51,731 bases of DNA from JAAYCI01 sp964370445. GTDB lineage: Bacteria; Bacillota; Clostridia; Oscillospirales; Ruminococcaceae. Position 1 is the first letter of the stretch; each line of letters starts with the position of its first letter. The stretch spans positions 1 through 51,731 of the forward strand of contig CAYJJK010000005.1 of NCBI GenBank assembly GCA_964370445.1. The letters run 5' to 3'. This document shows, piece by piece, positions 1-9,022 of the stretch. A program made the position numbers and the translations under genes. The notes beneath the pieces were generated by a model. That model made no database searches and was not told the DNA's origin. It was given only the letters and a program-made list of their open reading frames with translations.

Positions 1-125
1 AATAAAGCACCAATTGCGTCGTCAGACTGCAAAATGCCGCGGCAGTTGCATATCACATATATGCGCCCTTGCGGCATTTTTTGCTTCCTAGCACTTGGCG
101 CTTATTTGCCGTCCTGTATTTTTTT
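1..125 (+). repeat. Dispersed intergenic repeat family A, copy 1
   Basis: About 125 bp that recur at 36139-36264 and 49306-49430, all in the same orientation. Copies 1 and 3 are nearly identical; copy 2 is more diverged. The core can fold into a long stem, GCAAAATGCCGC pairing with GCGGCATTTTTTGC (about 29-40 with 77-90), and the element ends in a T-rich stretch. Here it lies downstream of a minus-strand gene. The function is unknown; a structured terminator or a non-autonomous repeat element are both possible. Confidence 0.75.
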
Positions 126-132
126 ACTATGC

Positions 133-645
133 CTAAACTTCTTCTATTTGATAATCTTTGTCTTTTAATTCCAGTGCAAAGGCAAAACTTTTAATTTTGT
201 CGAGGTGAAGGCTGGGGTTGTGTTTTTTCGTCTCACGGTAAACGTCCTTGCCGTATAAAAGACGGTCGGCGATCGATAGTTTTTCCCAATTGATTTCCCC
301 ACCAAAACTGGCTTTGGCAACCGCTGCTTGCAATAAATCCTTATCGAAAGCATTTTCGAATGTGGCGCGCACTTCAGAGGGGAGAGCTGTTTGACATAAA
401 AAACAGGCAAAGAGCCCACTTAATAGTATGGGTTTGTTTTTTTTACAAAAATGTTGCATCTTGGGCAGCAAACGGTCTTCATAAATGGGGCTTCCCACCA
501 CAATTAGGTTGTAATGGTGCAAATCTGGGTTGCTGTTTTTAGAAAGGTTAACAAGATCTGCCCCATCGTGAAGTGTTTCGGCCAAAAGTTCTGCGCATCG
601 CTCGGTGCTTTTGTATTTTGTGGCATAGACAATCAGTGTTTTCAT
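133..645 (-). CDS. Flavodoxin-domain protein (HemG/flavodoxin-like)
   Basis: A 170-residue protein. The N-terminus has the flavodoxin FMN phosphate-binding loop pattern: a hydrophobic strand ending in TLIVYATKYKSTERCAELLA, followed by a second strand LIVVGSPIYEDRL. This resembles flavodoxins and the HemG-type protoporphyrinogen oxidase family, which carry electrons on FMN in the cytoplasm. The C-terminal third is charged and helical and is not diagnostic. The start is ATG at 645, with a GGAGGG ribosome site at 655-660 lying inside the end of the upstream glnS gene, so the two are probably co-transcribed and translationally coupled. The assignment to a flavodoxin fold is fairly firm; the redox partner cannot be told from the sequence. 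Confidence 0.75.
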   Translation of the reverse strand: MKTLIVYATKYKSTERCAELLAETLHDGADLVNLSKNSNPDLHHYNLIVVGSPIYEDRLLPKMQHFCKKNKPILLSGLFACFLCQTALPSEVRATFENAFDKDLLQAAVAKASFGGEINWEKLSIADRLLYGKDVYRETKKHNPSLHLDKIKSFAFALELKDKDYQIEEV

Positions 646-650
646 ATGCC

Positions 651-2324
651 CTAGCCCTCCAGTTTAAAACTATCCTTCAGTTTTACAATACGATTGTACG
701 TGTCCTTGGTTTTACTGTCTTTGCAAAAATAGCCCATGCGCACAAATTGAAATTTTTCGCCGGGTTTTGCTGTTTCTAAAGATGCTTCCAGTTTGCAATT
801 TGGGTGTTTTTGTAGAGACTCTGGGTTGAAAAGGTCAAGATAGTTTGTATCTTCGGGTAAATCATTTAAATCATCTTGAGTAAACAAGTTGTCGTATAAA
901 TTAACATTGGCATCAATGGCATGTGCCTGGCTTACCCAGTGAATGGTGCCTTTTACCTTGCGGCCATCTAAAGGTTTCTGGTTTCTTGTTTCTAGGTCTG
1001 CTGTGCACAAAAGCTCTTGGACTTTGCCGTTCTCATCTTTTATCACTTCGTTGCAACGAACAATATAGGCGCCCATCAAGCGCACTTCCCCGTCTGGACG
1101 CAGGCGTTGCCATTTTGGCGGCGGCACCTCGGCAAAATCTTCGCGCTCAATATAAATTTCGCCAGAAAAAGCTACCTCACGATGCCCGCTATCTGGGTTT
1201 GCAGGGTTATTGGGGATGGGGAAGGTCTCTTGCGTGTCTTTGGGGTAATTTGTGATGGAAACACGTATGGGGTCAAGCACAGCCATGCGGCGCAGGGCAT
1301 CTTTGTTCAGTTCTTCACGAATACAGTATTCGAGTAAGCGGATATCCACGGTGCTGTACGCCTTGGCAACACCGGCACGACGTACAAATTCAATGATAGA
1401 AGATGGGGTATAGCCACGGCGACGTAAAGCGCAAAGTGTTGGCATGCGGGGGTCGTCCCAGCCATCTACAGTATTGGTTTCTACAAGCTCTCGCAAATAG
1501 CGTTTGCTCATCACGGTATGTGTAAGGTTTAGCCGTGCAAATTCAAATTGTCGTGGTTTTTCCTCTAGGTCAATCATATTGATAACCCAATTGTATAAAG
1601 GACGGTGGTTTTCAAACTCGATAGAGCAAAGTGAATGCGTAATACCCTCTATGGCATCTTGGATGGGGTGCGCAAAATCATACATGGGGTAAATGCACCA
1701 GGCATTGCCTTGCCGGTGATGTGTTGCGTGTAAAATGCGATAAATAACGGGGTCACGCATGTTCATATTGGGTGAAGCTAGGTTGATTTTAGCTCGCAAG
1801 GTATGGCTGCCATCGGTGAATTTCCCCGCCCGCATGCTGCGAAATAACGAAAGATTTTCTTCTACACTGCGATTGCGGTAGGGGCTTTCTTTGCCGGGTT
1901 CTGTTAGGGTTCCACGATATTCGCGCATCTCTTCTTGGGTTAAATCGTCCACATAGGCACGGCCTTTTTGTATCAATAGCTCGGCATACTCGTAGCATTT
2001 TTCAAAATAGTCTGATCCATAAAAAATACCCCCGTCGGGGATGGCACCTAGCCAGAGCAAATCTTCTTCGATGCTACGCACATATTCGTCGTCTTCACGA
2101 AGCGGGTTTGTGTCATCATAGCGTAAATTAAAGTTGCCGCCATGTTTTTTTGCAGCAGAATAGTTAATCCAAATGGCCTTGGCACTGCCAATGTGCAAAT
2201 AGCCGTTAGGTTCCGGCGGAAAGCGGGTGTGAATTTTTCTCTTAAAATCATTCTTTAAATCGGTGTCGATGATATCATAAATGAAATTGGAGTCGAGCTC
2301 CATTGTATCGTTCCATTCGTTCAT
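651..2324 (-). CDS. glnS: Glutaminyl-tRNA synthetase
   Basis: Class I aminoacyl-tRNA synthetase of 557 residues that charges tRNA-Gln with glutamine in the cytoplasm. The HIGH signature appears as HIGS (residues 44-47) after the GlnRS-typical RFPPEPNGYL, and the KMSKR loop appears as VMSKR near residue 265. The C-terminal anticodon-binding beta-barrel region follows, giving the usual length of about 550. The best start is ATG at 2324, preceded by GGAGGA (2329-2334). It sits 30 bp downstream of gltX and 5 bp upstream of the flavodoxin gene. Many Bacillota lack GlnRS and make Gln-tRNA with GatCAB, so a GlnRS next to GltX is notable and probably acquired; that origin is inference. Confidence 0.95.
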   Translation of the reverse strand: MNEWNDTMELDSNFIYDIIDTDLKNDFKRKIHTRFPPEPNGYLHIGSAKAIWINYSAAKKHGGNFNLRYDDTNPLREDDEYVRSIEEDLLWLGAIPDGGIFYGSDYFEKCYEYAELLIQKGRAYVDDLTQEEMREYRGTLTEPGKESPYRNRSVEENLSLFRSMRAGKFTDGSHTLRAKINLASPNMNMRDPVIYRILHATHHRQGNAWCIYPMYDFAHPIQDAIEGITHSLCSIEFENHRPLYNWVINMIDLEEKPRQFEFARLNLTHTVMSKRYLRELVETNTVDGWDDPRMPTLCALRRRGYTPSSIIEFVRRAGVAKAYSTVDIRLLEYCIREELNKDALRRMAVLDPIRVSITNYPKDTQETFPIPNNPANPDSGHREVAFSGEIYIEREDFAEVPPPKWQRLRPDGEVRLMGAYIVRCNEVIKDENGKVQELLCTADLETRNQKPLDGRKVKGTIHWVSQAHAIDANVNLYDNLFTQDDLNDLPEDTNYLDLFNPESLQKHPNCKLEASLETAKPGEKFQFVRMGYFCKDSKTKDTYNRIVKLKDSFKLEG

Positions 2325-2338
2325 GGCTTCCTCCAAAG

Positions 2339-2353
2339 CGCTCTGAAAGAGCG
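2339..2353 (-). other. Intercistronic hairpin between gltX and glnS
   Basis: A perfect 6-bp stem (CGCTCT/AGAGCG) with a 3-nt loop between the gltX stop and the glnS ribosome site. There is no T run on the glnS side, so it is more likely an mRNA processing or stability element than a terminator. Confidence 0.35.
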
Positions 2354-2354
2354 T

Positions 2355-3995
2355 TTATAAATTGTTTTTCATTTGCAATAGGCGCTGCTCTACGCGTTCT
2401 GCCCCTAAAATTTGCATCACATCACACAAATCGGGGCTTTGCTCGCGCCCGGTGACGGCAAGGCGTAAAAGCATGGATACATCCCCAACATGCCCGGCAT
2501 AGGCCTCGGGATTCTTTTTATAATCTTTCATATTGGCGGCAAAACCAATAGAAGCAGCAAGCTCTTTCAGCCGCTCAAACCAAGCACTTGAGTCATCTTC
2601 GGGATGATAGTGGTAGCCAGCTAAAATTTCATGTGCTTTTTCTATTGTCAGGCTGTTAGAAATTGTGTGGCAGGGCACAAATAGCTCATCAAAATAAAAA
2701 CTGAGATATTCTTTGGCCTCGCGCCACATGGTAAGGTCCTTGCGGCGTTTTGGTCCGGTGCGGCCAACGGCCAAAATGCGCTGTGTATAGGCTTCATCAC
2801 GCGAGAGCAGTGCCGCAAAATCAGGGTCATAACGCCGACACCAATCGACCAAAAGAGGGAAAACCGTTTGTGCATCCATACGGCTAATGACTGTTTTTGA
2901 GACATCATCCAGTTTTTGAATATCAAATAAAGCACCGGACACAGACATTTTTTTTACGGAAAAAGCAAAATCATTGATGCTAGCTTCTTGGTTTGCTAGG
3001 CGCCAATCCTCAAAATTAGAGTTGAGCAAGGTCATTAAATATTCTTTTACCGCAGTTGTGGGATAACCCATCTCACTGTAAAAGCCAAGGGCGAGCTCGG
3101 GGTCCTTGCGCTTAGAGAGTTTACGCTTGCTCTCGCCATCTTGTTTCATCAAATGGGCGGTGTGTAGGTATTTTGGGGCTTTCCAGCCCAAAGCGGCAAA
3201 TAGTTGCACGTGAATAGGCAAGGTGGCAAGCCACTCTTCGCCACGTACAACAAGGTTTGTGCGCATCAAATGGTCGTCTACCACATGGGCAAAATGATAA
3301 GTGGGGATGCCGTCACGCTTTAATAAGACGACGTCTTGAATGTTTTCTGGCAGTTCCAGTAAACCACGAATCACATCGCCCACTTTAATGCGGTTTTCAG
3401 CCTTGCCTTCACTGCGATATCGCACCACATAACTTTCTCCGTTTTGGATGCGGCGCTCTACCTCCTCATAGGGACAATCTCGAAAACGGGCATAGCTACC
3501 GTAGCAACCAAAATCAAGTTTTTGTTCTACTTGTTCTTCTCTCATGGAGGCAAGGTCTGCTTCAGTTAAAAAACAAGGGTAGGCCTTGCCTTGCATTACC
3601 AGTTCTTTGACAAAAACATGGTAAAGCTCTTTGCGCTGTCTTTGGTAATACGGGCCATAGTTTCCCCGCTCGCCTTCTTCACATGCACCCTCATCAAAGG
3701 GGAGCTCATACTCTTTGAATACAGATAAAATAGTATCCACGCCGCCTTCTACCTCGCGCTTTTGGTCGGTGTCTTCAATGCGCAGATAAAAAACGCCTTC
3801 GCTTTGATGCGCAAGGCGCTCGTCGGCAATGGCGCCGTAAAGGTTGCCCAAATGCATAAAACCAGTAGGGCTTGGTGCCATACGGGTGACACGTGCCCCT
3901 TCGCAAAGCGTGCGGTTTGGAAAACGTTTTTCCAGCGTTTCGCTGGTTTCTAGTGTATTTGGAAATAAAAGCTGTGCCAGTTTTTCGGTATCCAC
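2355..3995 (-). CDS. gltX: Glutamyl-tRNA synthetase
   Basis: Class I synthetase of 546 residues that attaches glutamate to tRNA-Glu. The HIGH motif is HLGN (residues 48-51) inside MAPSPTGFMHLGN, and KLSKRKDP is the KMSKS loop. The C-terminal helical anticodon-binding part is complete. I place the start at GTG 3995, because GAGGAG (4003-4008) is a good ribosome site 7 nt upstream; the in-frame GTG at 4037 has none. About 35 residues precede the Rossmann fold, longer than in the E. coli enzyme. It is the first gene of the gltX-glnS-flavodoxin run. No T-box element is visible upstream. Confidence 0.95.
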   Translation of the reverse strand: MDTEKLAQLLFPNTLETSETLEKRFPNRTLCEGARVTRMAPSPTGFMHLGNLYGAIADERLAHQSEGVFYLRIEDTDQKREVEGGVDTILSVFKEYELPFDEGACEEGERGNYGPYYQRQRKELYHVFVKELVMQGKAYPCFLTEADLASMREEQVEQKLDFGCYGSYARFRDCPYEEVERRIQNGESYVVRYRSEGKAENRIKVGDVIRGLLELPENIQDVVLLKRDGIPTYHFAHVVDDHLMRTNLVVRGEEWLATLPIHVQLFAALGWKAPKYLHTAHLMKQDGESKRKLSKRKDPELALGFYSEMGYPTTAVKEYLMTLLNSNFEDWRLANQEASINDFAFSVKKMSVSGALFDIQKLDDVSKTVISRMDAQTVFPLLVDWCRRYDPDFAALLSRDEAYTQRILAVGRTGPKRRKDLTMWREAKEYLSFYFDELFVPCHTISNSLTIEKAHEILAGYHYHPEDDSSAWFERLKELAASIGFAANMKDYKKNPEAYAGHVGDVSMLLRLAVTGREQSPDLCDVMQILGAERVEQRLLQMKNNL

Positions 3996-4152
3996 AAATC
4001 GACTCCTCAAAGCTTTTTTCGCAACGGCGATAGCCACTGCTTCTCGTTACACATTGTACCAAACTATGCCCCGCAAAGTCAATCAAGCCGGAGTGAGTGT
4101 GATATCGCTAGGGTGCAAATGAAGATTAAAATGAAAGACCCAATCAAAATGC

Positions 4153-4181
4153 TTGCTTTTTTTTGACAAATATTTTATAAT
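4153..4181 (+). promoter_or_regulatory. Sigma-A-type promoter of tRNA-Val
   Basis: TTGCTT (4153-4158), a 17-bp spacer and TATAAT (4176-4181) lie about 28 bp before the tRNA. A TTGACA at 4163 is also present but its spacing to TATAAT is too short. Confidence 0.6.
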
Positions 4182-4208
4182 AACTAAGCAGTATTGACGC
4201 AAAAATGG

Positions 4209-4284
4209 GGAAGCTTAGCTCAGCTGGTAGAGCACCTGCTTGACGTGCAGGGGGTCAGGGATTCGAGTTCCTTAGCTTCCACCA
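4209..4284 (+). tRNA. tRNA-Val (anticodon GAC)
   Basis: A complete 76-nt cloverleaf: acceptor GGAAGCT pairs with AGCTTCC, D-arm GCTC/GAGC, anticodon stem CCTGC/GCAGG with loop TTGACGT (anticodon GAC), 5-nt variable loop, and T-arm with TTCGAGT. The discriminator is A and CCA is encoded (4282-4284). It reads GUC/GUU valine codons. The T-stem contains one G-U pair and a less usual A-U closing pair. Confidence 0.93.
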
Positions 4285-4290
4285 AAAATA

Positions 4291-4331
4291 ACAGATGCTA
4301 TACCCGAACAGCGGATGGTGTCTGTTTTTTT
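4291..4331 (+). terminator. Probable terminator after tRNA-Val
   Basis: ACAGA (4291-4295) pairs with TCTGT (4321-4325), with an inner CC/GG contact, followed by a run of T (4324-4331). Confidence 0.5.
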
Positions 4332-4381
4332 GTATATGAACACAAATGACGTAGGAAATGAACAAAGAAGAGGGGAAAGAG

Positions 4382-4786
4382 ATGACGTATGAATTGACGC
4401 CGGATTTGCTGACGGGCAACAACACCATTGATACGCAACATAAAGAATTGATTAAGGCCTTGAATGACCTTATGTCTGCATGCGCTAAAGGGCATGGACG
4501 CGATGAATTGGCCAAAAGCATACAATTTTTAGGTAAATATACAGAGTTTCATTTTTCTCAAGAGGAAAAATTGCAGTTGCAATCCGGGTATCCCGATTAT
4601 CAAAACCATAAAAGATTGCATGAAGGTTTTAAAGAAAAAGTGAAAGTACTGGGTGATAGGTTGCAAACAGAAGGCGCCACGATTGTTCTTGTGGGTGAGC
4701 TGAACATGGCTTTGGGACAATGGCTGCTACAGCACATTAAACGAGAAGACAAAAAAGTGGCAGAACATATCCGAGCATCCCGTTAA
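4382..4786 (+). CDS. Bacteriohemerythrin
   Basis: Four-helix di-iron O2-binding protein of 134 residues, the normal length for single-domain bacterial hemerythrins. All ligands of the family pattern are present: H20, H57 with E61 (HFSQE), H76 and H80 (HKRLH), H118 and D123 (HIKRED). It probably binds or buffers oxygen or iron in the cytoplasm, a common role in anaerobes and motile bacteria. An in-frame ATG at 4358 would add 8 residues, but the ribosome site AGAGGGGAAAG (4369-4379) fits the ATG at 4382. It is convergent with the carboxylesterase gene. Confidence 0.93.
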   Translation: MTYELTPDLLTGNNTIDTQHKELIKALNDLMSACAKGHGRDELAKSIQFLGKYTEFHFSQEEKLQLQSGYPDYQNHKRLHEGFKEKVKVLGDRLQTEGATIVLVGELNMALGQWLLQHIKREDKKVAEHIRASR

Positions 4787-4802
4787 GCGATGCGTTTTGA
4801 GG

Positions 4803-6323
4803 TCATTTTTCGCCCCAAAGTAGCTTGAGATAAAAATCCACCTCATCGGTTTGTTCGGTGGGAGAAGCAAAGGATTCTTCTTGTAGCACCATAGATTGTT
4901 TGTTATCTGCATGATAGGCAGGCCATGTGCCGTGCACAGGCATGCCTTCGTTGGGGTTACCTGTTTTGATGAAATTTGCCCAGCGAGCGTGCACGTCGTC
5001 TGCCACAAGGGCGTTGCTTGGGTTGCGCAAAAGCACCTTTGGGATGGTTTTAAACACAAACATCAGCTCAATGGCATGGGTAGGGCCCATGCCAACTAAA
5101 TCTAGCACCCTTGGCGCATGATTAAAGTGATAATGCCATACTTTTTTGCCGCGTCGGCTAAGTTCGTCCGCAAATACATCGCTACCAAAACGCAGGCCCA
5201 TTTCGATTAAATCGCGGCCACGCTGTGCAGCGGTGTATTTTTTGTTGCTTGGAAAACGTCGCAATACCTCGTAGCTATTATCGCCAAAAATATGCTGGCA
5301 AAGCCGGATATAATCCTCTTCTGTAGCATTTCTGGAAATGAAAAACGAGCCTTCCTCTGCGTTGTAGCCACAAAGCAAATCCACCTCGTTGATGGGGGCG
5401 GACAAAAGAGCCTTATAGGGGTTTTCAGGCAGCAATTTGCCATCAAACACCGGCCAAAAATTATAGCGCGGGGGTTCTATCATGTTGGCGCTGAAGGCAC
5501 AGCCACGCACCAGTTGGCGTGCGTCAAGAAGCTGTAGGCCGGGCAGGGACTTTCTTTGCATGGCGGCCGTGTAAGCTTGGCTGGTTACAATGGCCTGTTT
5601 TCTAGCACCACGGGCACCGGGCGCTACAATGGGCTGGCCTAAAATGTTGCCGCTTTCCAAAATTGCACGCTGAAAAAGTCCCTTTGCAAGAGGGGAAAGC
5701 AAAAGTGATGAAACACTAAACGAGCCGGCCGATTCGCCACTGACTGTGATACAGTTTGTGTCGCCGCCAAAAAAATGGATGTTGTCTTGCACCCAGCGCA
5801 AAGCGGCCAATTGATCTAAAAGGCCACAGTTGCCAAGAAAACCGTGTTCTTTTTCTATTTTTTCAAAAGCCATAAAGCCCAAGGCGCCAAGCCGGTAGCT
5901 AATGTTGATTTGAATGATGCCATCATTTGCAAAATGGCTACCATCAAATATAAATTTTGCGGGCGACCCGTCGGAGAAACCGCCGCCGTGGATATACACA
6001 AGCACAGGTAAATTATCACCTTCTTTGGCAGAGGCAGGTGCCCAGATATTAAGGTGCAGGCAGTCCTCACTGTGGGTGATGGTGGGGCTTATCTCTGAAG
6101 CTTGCATGGCTGAATCACGAAAATTGTGGCAGTCCAGCACTTCTGTCCAAGGCTCGGGTGGCTCGGGTGGCAAAAATCGTAGCTGCTTTACAGGTGGCTT
6201 TGCAAAGGGGATGCCGCGAATGATGGCAACCTCCCCTTCTATAATGCCGCTCACAGGGCCGTATTGGGTGTTGTAAACAGGATGCTCCTCTCGTGTGCGT
6301 AGGTTTTGAAATAATTCAGGCAT
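4803..6323 (-). CDS. Type-B carboxylesterase (PnbA-like)
   Basis: Alpha/beta hydrolase of 506 residues, the usual size for carboxylesterase type B. It shows the oxyanion loop YIHGGGFSDG, the strand FGGDTNCITVSGESAGS with the nucleophile Ser in GESAG near residue 196, the acid residue in GYNAEEGSF, and the catalytic His in GPTHAIELMFVF. These proteins hydrolyse carboxylic esters; the natural substrate is unknown. There is no signal peptide, so it should be cytoplasmic. The ATG at 6323 has GAGAGGA upstream. No functional partner is adjacent; the downstream hemerythrin is on the other strand. Confidence 0.93.
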   Translation of the reverse strand: MPELFQNLRTREEHPVYNTQYGPVSGIIEGEVAIIRGIPFAKPPVKQLRFLPPEPPEPWTEVLDCHNFRDSAMQASEISPTITHSEDCLHLNIWAPASAKEGDNLPVLVYIHGGGFSDGSPAKFIFDGSHFANDGIIQINISYRLGALGFMAFEKIEKEHGFLGNCGLLDQLAALRWVQDNIHFFGGDTNCITVSGESAGSFSVSSLLLSPLAKGLFQRAILESGNILGQPIVAPGARGARKQAIVTSQAYTAAMQRKSLPGLQLLDARQLVRGCAFSANMIEPPRYNFWPVFDGKLLPENPYKALLSAPINEVDLLCGYNAEEGSFFISRNATEEDYIRLCQHIFGDNSYEVLRRFPSNKKYTAAQRGRDLIEMGLRFGSDVFADELSRRGKKVWHYHFNHAPRVLDLVGMGPTHAIELMFVFKTIPKVLLRNPSNALVADDVHARWANFIKTGNPNEGMPVHGTWPAYHADNKQSMVLQEESFASPTEQTDEVDFYLKLLWGEK

Positions 6324-6432
6324 AGCGAAATCCTCTCTTTTTTATACGCAAATATACAATAGGTTCTATTATACAATAAAGTTGAAGAAAAGAAAGCGGA
6401 AAAATTGGCACGAAGCTGCTGCGCGCGGCAAG

Positions 6433-6590
6433 ACCTTGGGGCGCCGCCCCAAACCCTGCAATTTTTTGTAAAAAATTGAGTAAAACTTTTGTTTAAGGGC
6501 GCGTGTGATTTGAGTGTATGGTAAAAAGGGCAGCGGTGTCACAAAGCTATGCTTTGTGACGGTTTTTTTGAAGGTCACACCACACAGGGC
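6433..6590 (-). repeat. Left inverted repeat flanking the flagellin gene (repeat family B, copy 1)
   Basis: Read on the minus strand, about 158 bp align with 9023-9182 on the plus strand. The outermost roughly 60 bp, from AAAAGTTTTACTCAATTTTTT to GGCGCCCCAAGGTCTT, are identical. It contains three hairpins: GTCACAAAGC/GCTTTGTGAC, CAATTTTTT/AAAAAATTG and TTGGGGC/GCCCCAA. A third, shorter relative is at 11222-11303. Confidence 0.85.
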
Positions 6591-6828
6591 GGCGAGGCTT
6601 CGCGCTTTTCATGCGTAGAACGGGGTAGGGTCACTCGAGTGAAAAAATAAGTGGTTTCGGTCAAAAAATAAAATAGCATTTTTGATTTTTTTGACTTTCT
6701 GGCATGCTTTTTTGAGGAAGAAGCACAAACGGGAAAAAAGAATTCAAAAAAATCGAAACAAGAAAATGCGATGTTGCATATGTTTTAAAAAAAGTGCAAT
6801 TTTTTTTGAAAAAATTCGTAAAAAAAGG

Positions 6829-6855
6829 TAAAGTTTTTTTCGGCAAAGCCGATGT
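6829..6855 (+). promoter_or_regulatory. Sigma-28 (SigD/FliA) promoter of the flagellin gene
   Basis: TAAAGTTT (6829-6836), an 11-bp spacer and GCCGATGT (6848-6855) closely match the motility sigma consensus TAAAGTTT-N11-GCCGATAA. Transcription should start near 6862, leaving a leader of about 135 nt with a small AGAAAC/GTTTCT hairpin just before the ribosome site. Confidence 0.85.
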
Positions 6856-6998
6856 AATGTATAGCGGCACAAAAATATTTGAGCCGGAGAATGAAAGTGC
6901 TCTTGTTGCACCTCAGGGCCCGAGCGGCAAGAAGAGACAAAAAAATCGAGAAAAGAAACAAGAAGTTTCTTTCAACACAATTTTAGGGAGGATTTAGT

Positions 6999-8570
6999 AT
7001 GGTTATCCAACACAATATTCCTGCATTAAACGCATATCGTCAACTTGGTATCAATAACAGCAACCTCAGTGGCAACCTTGAGAAATTGTCTTCCGGCTAT
7101 CGCATCAACCGCGCTGCCGATGACGCTGCCGGCCTTGCCATTTCTGAGAAAATGCGCGCCCAAATCACCGGTTTGAACCGTGCAGTTTTGAACGCACAAG
7201 ACGGCGCAAGCCTCATCCAAACCGCTGAAGGTGCATTGACAGAAGTGCACAGCATGCTTAACCGCATGGTAGAGCTTGCTACCCAAAGCGCCAACGGCAC
7301 CATCCAAGCCGATGACCGCCAAAAAATCGAAGCTGAAGTTACCGCTTTGAAAGAAGAGATTGACCGCATTTCTGAAGCCACCAACTTCAACGGCATCCAA
7401 TTGTTGGACGGTAGCCTTGGCGGCCAAAGCGTAAACAATGTCGAAATCAGTGGTTTGACCTTTGATTCCACCACAGCCGGCACAGAGGCTACCTATGAAA
7501 TGGCCGCAATCACAAACCAAACATTGCAAGCCGGATCGACAATCAGTTTCAACTATGGTTTTGATGATGGCACTTCTGCCACTGTTGAGTTTACCATTTC
7601 TGCAGACGGCCAAAAAATGATTGCTGCCGACGGTACAGAATATGCCGCAGCAACAAAAAATATGCAAGCTGCAACAGAAATTAGTGATGCTTTGCGTCAA
7701 GAGCTTCAAAAACAATCTGCTGTGAACACCAAGTTTGAAGTGAGCGATAATGCCGGCACTTTAACCTTTACCGCGAACGAAGTGGGCAGAAGCCAGCCTC
7801 AAGTGCTTTCCGCCACTAGCAAATTTGGCACTGCTGCTGCTGCTCCTATAACCATTACGTCTACAGCCGGCACAGATGATTCTAAAACATATGAATACAC
7901 ACTTTATGATGGCTCAAATGAAGAAACCGCTACCTTTGGTGTAAACGGCCAGCAGTTCATCGTGGTGGCAAGCCCTGCTGATGCAGAAAAAATTACAGAC
8001 GAAACTGTAAATGTGATTGTACAAGACTCCGCAGGTGCTGCTGATGCAGAAGCATACGCTAGAGTGGCACAGCAAATTGCAGAGAAAACTGGTTTAGACG
8101 TGACCAACCTCACAGACAGCACCGACCCCACCAGTGGAGTGGCAGGTCTTGTTTTCCGCACCGAGAGTGGCGAAGGTTTGACCATGCAAGTGGGCGTAAG
8201 CTCTGCTGATTTTGACCAAATCACCGTTAAAGTGGACGACATGAGCTCCACCGGTCTTGGCATTAATAACATCTCCATGGCTTCGCAAGAAACTGCAGCT
8301 GCAGCTCTTGACAAAATCAACTTCGCCATCGAGAAAGTTTCTGTAAACCGTGGTAACCTCGGTGCCTTGCAAAATCGCCTCGAGCACACCATGAACAACC
8401 TCAACGTAACTGCTGAGAACATGACCGCTGCCGAGAGCCGCATCCGCGACGTCGACATGGCCAAAGAGATGATGGATTACACCAAAAACAACGTGCTCAG
8501 CCAAGCTGCTCAAGCTATGTTGGCCCAGGCCAATCAACAGCCTCAGAGCGTGCTTCAACTGTTGCAATAA
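6999..8570 (+). CDS. fliC: Flagellin
   Basis: Flagellar filament subunit of 523 residues, exported by the flagellar type III apparatus. The D0/D1 N-terminal region (about 1-140) carries the classic NIPALNAYRQL, LSSGYRINRAADDAAGLAI and QITGL segments; the C-terminal D1/D0 region (about 430-523) carries ALDKINFAIEKVS, RGNLGALQNRLEHT and a terminal QSVLQLLQ. The middle (about 145-420) is Thr/Ala-rich variable D2/D3 sequence. The TLR5-contact region reads LNRMVELATQSANGT, keeping the first Arg of the LQRVRELAVQ-type motif but replacing the second with Val. The ribosome site is AGGGAGG (6985-6991). No other flagellar gene is in the window, so this is a detached filament gene driven by its own sigma-28 promoter. 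Confidence 0.97.
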   Translation: MVIQHNIPALNAYRQLGINNSNLSGNLEKLSSGYRINRAADDAAGLAISEKMRAQITGLNRAVLNAQDGASLIQTAEGALTEVHSMLNRMVELATQSANGTIQADDRQKIEAEVTALKEEIDRISEATNFNGIQLLDGSLGGQSVNNVEISGLTFDSTTAGTEATYEMAAITNQTLQAGSTISFNYGFDDGTSATVEFTISADGQKMIAADGTEYAAATKNMQAATEISDALRQELQKQSAVNTKFEVSDNAGTLTFTANEVGRSQPQVLSATSKFGTAAAAPITITSTAGTDDSKTYEYTLYDGSNEETATFGVNGQQFIVVASPADAEKITDETVNVIVQDSAGAADAEAYARVAQQIAEKTGLDVTNLTDSTDPTSGVAGLVFRTESGEGLTMQVGVSSADFDQITVKVDDMSSTGLGINNISMASQETAAAALDKINFAIEKVSVNRGNLGALQNRLEHTMNNLNVTAENMTAAESRIRDVDMAKEMMDYTKNNVLSQAAQAMLAQANQQPQSVLQLLQ

Positions 8571-8724
8571 GGCATATCGCCTACGTTGTCATGAGAGAGG
8601 CAAAAGCCGCTTAACCAAAATTAAGATCGCTTTGCTTTTCACATATCTCTGTGGCCGTTTGGCCTCGCTGTTGCGGGCCCTGCAACGGCAAGGTCGAAGG
8701 TTTTCAGAAGAAAGCCCCTGCATC

Positions 8725-8756
8725 AAAGCCCCTGCGCAATCGTGCGGGGGCTTTTT
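8725..8756 (+). terminator. Rho-independent terminator of fliC
   Basis: AAAGCCCC (8725-8732) pairs with GGGGCTTT (8747-8754), followed by further T residues. It is about 155 bp after the flagellin stop codon. Confidence 0.85.
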
Positions 8757-9022
8757 ATTATAGTCATTTTGCCAGAAGAAATTCCGTCTATTTCCTGCTT
8801 GTGTCAGCCGGGATGCACAAAGTATTCTTCAACCCTCCACCTTGACGGATAAAATTTCTGCTTGCCAATTTATAGTGTTTTTCAACCAATTGATTATATT
8901 TTGCACCGACACGGTGACGAAGGTTATGCTCAAAATTTTAAAAAAAGCAAGCTATTTAAAAAAAATGCTATTTTTGTGTTGGTGGATTTTTCTTTGTTAT
9001 GCGTGGATATTTTTTGAAGACC

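Noticed and set aside
4163..4181. TTGACA-TATAAT promoter before tRNA-Val
   Set aside because: Spacing is only 7 bp; the TTGCTT element gives 17 bp.
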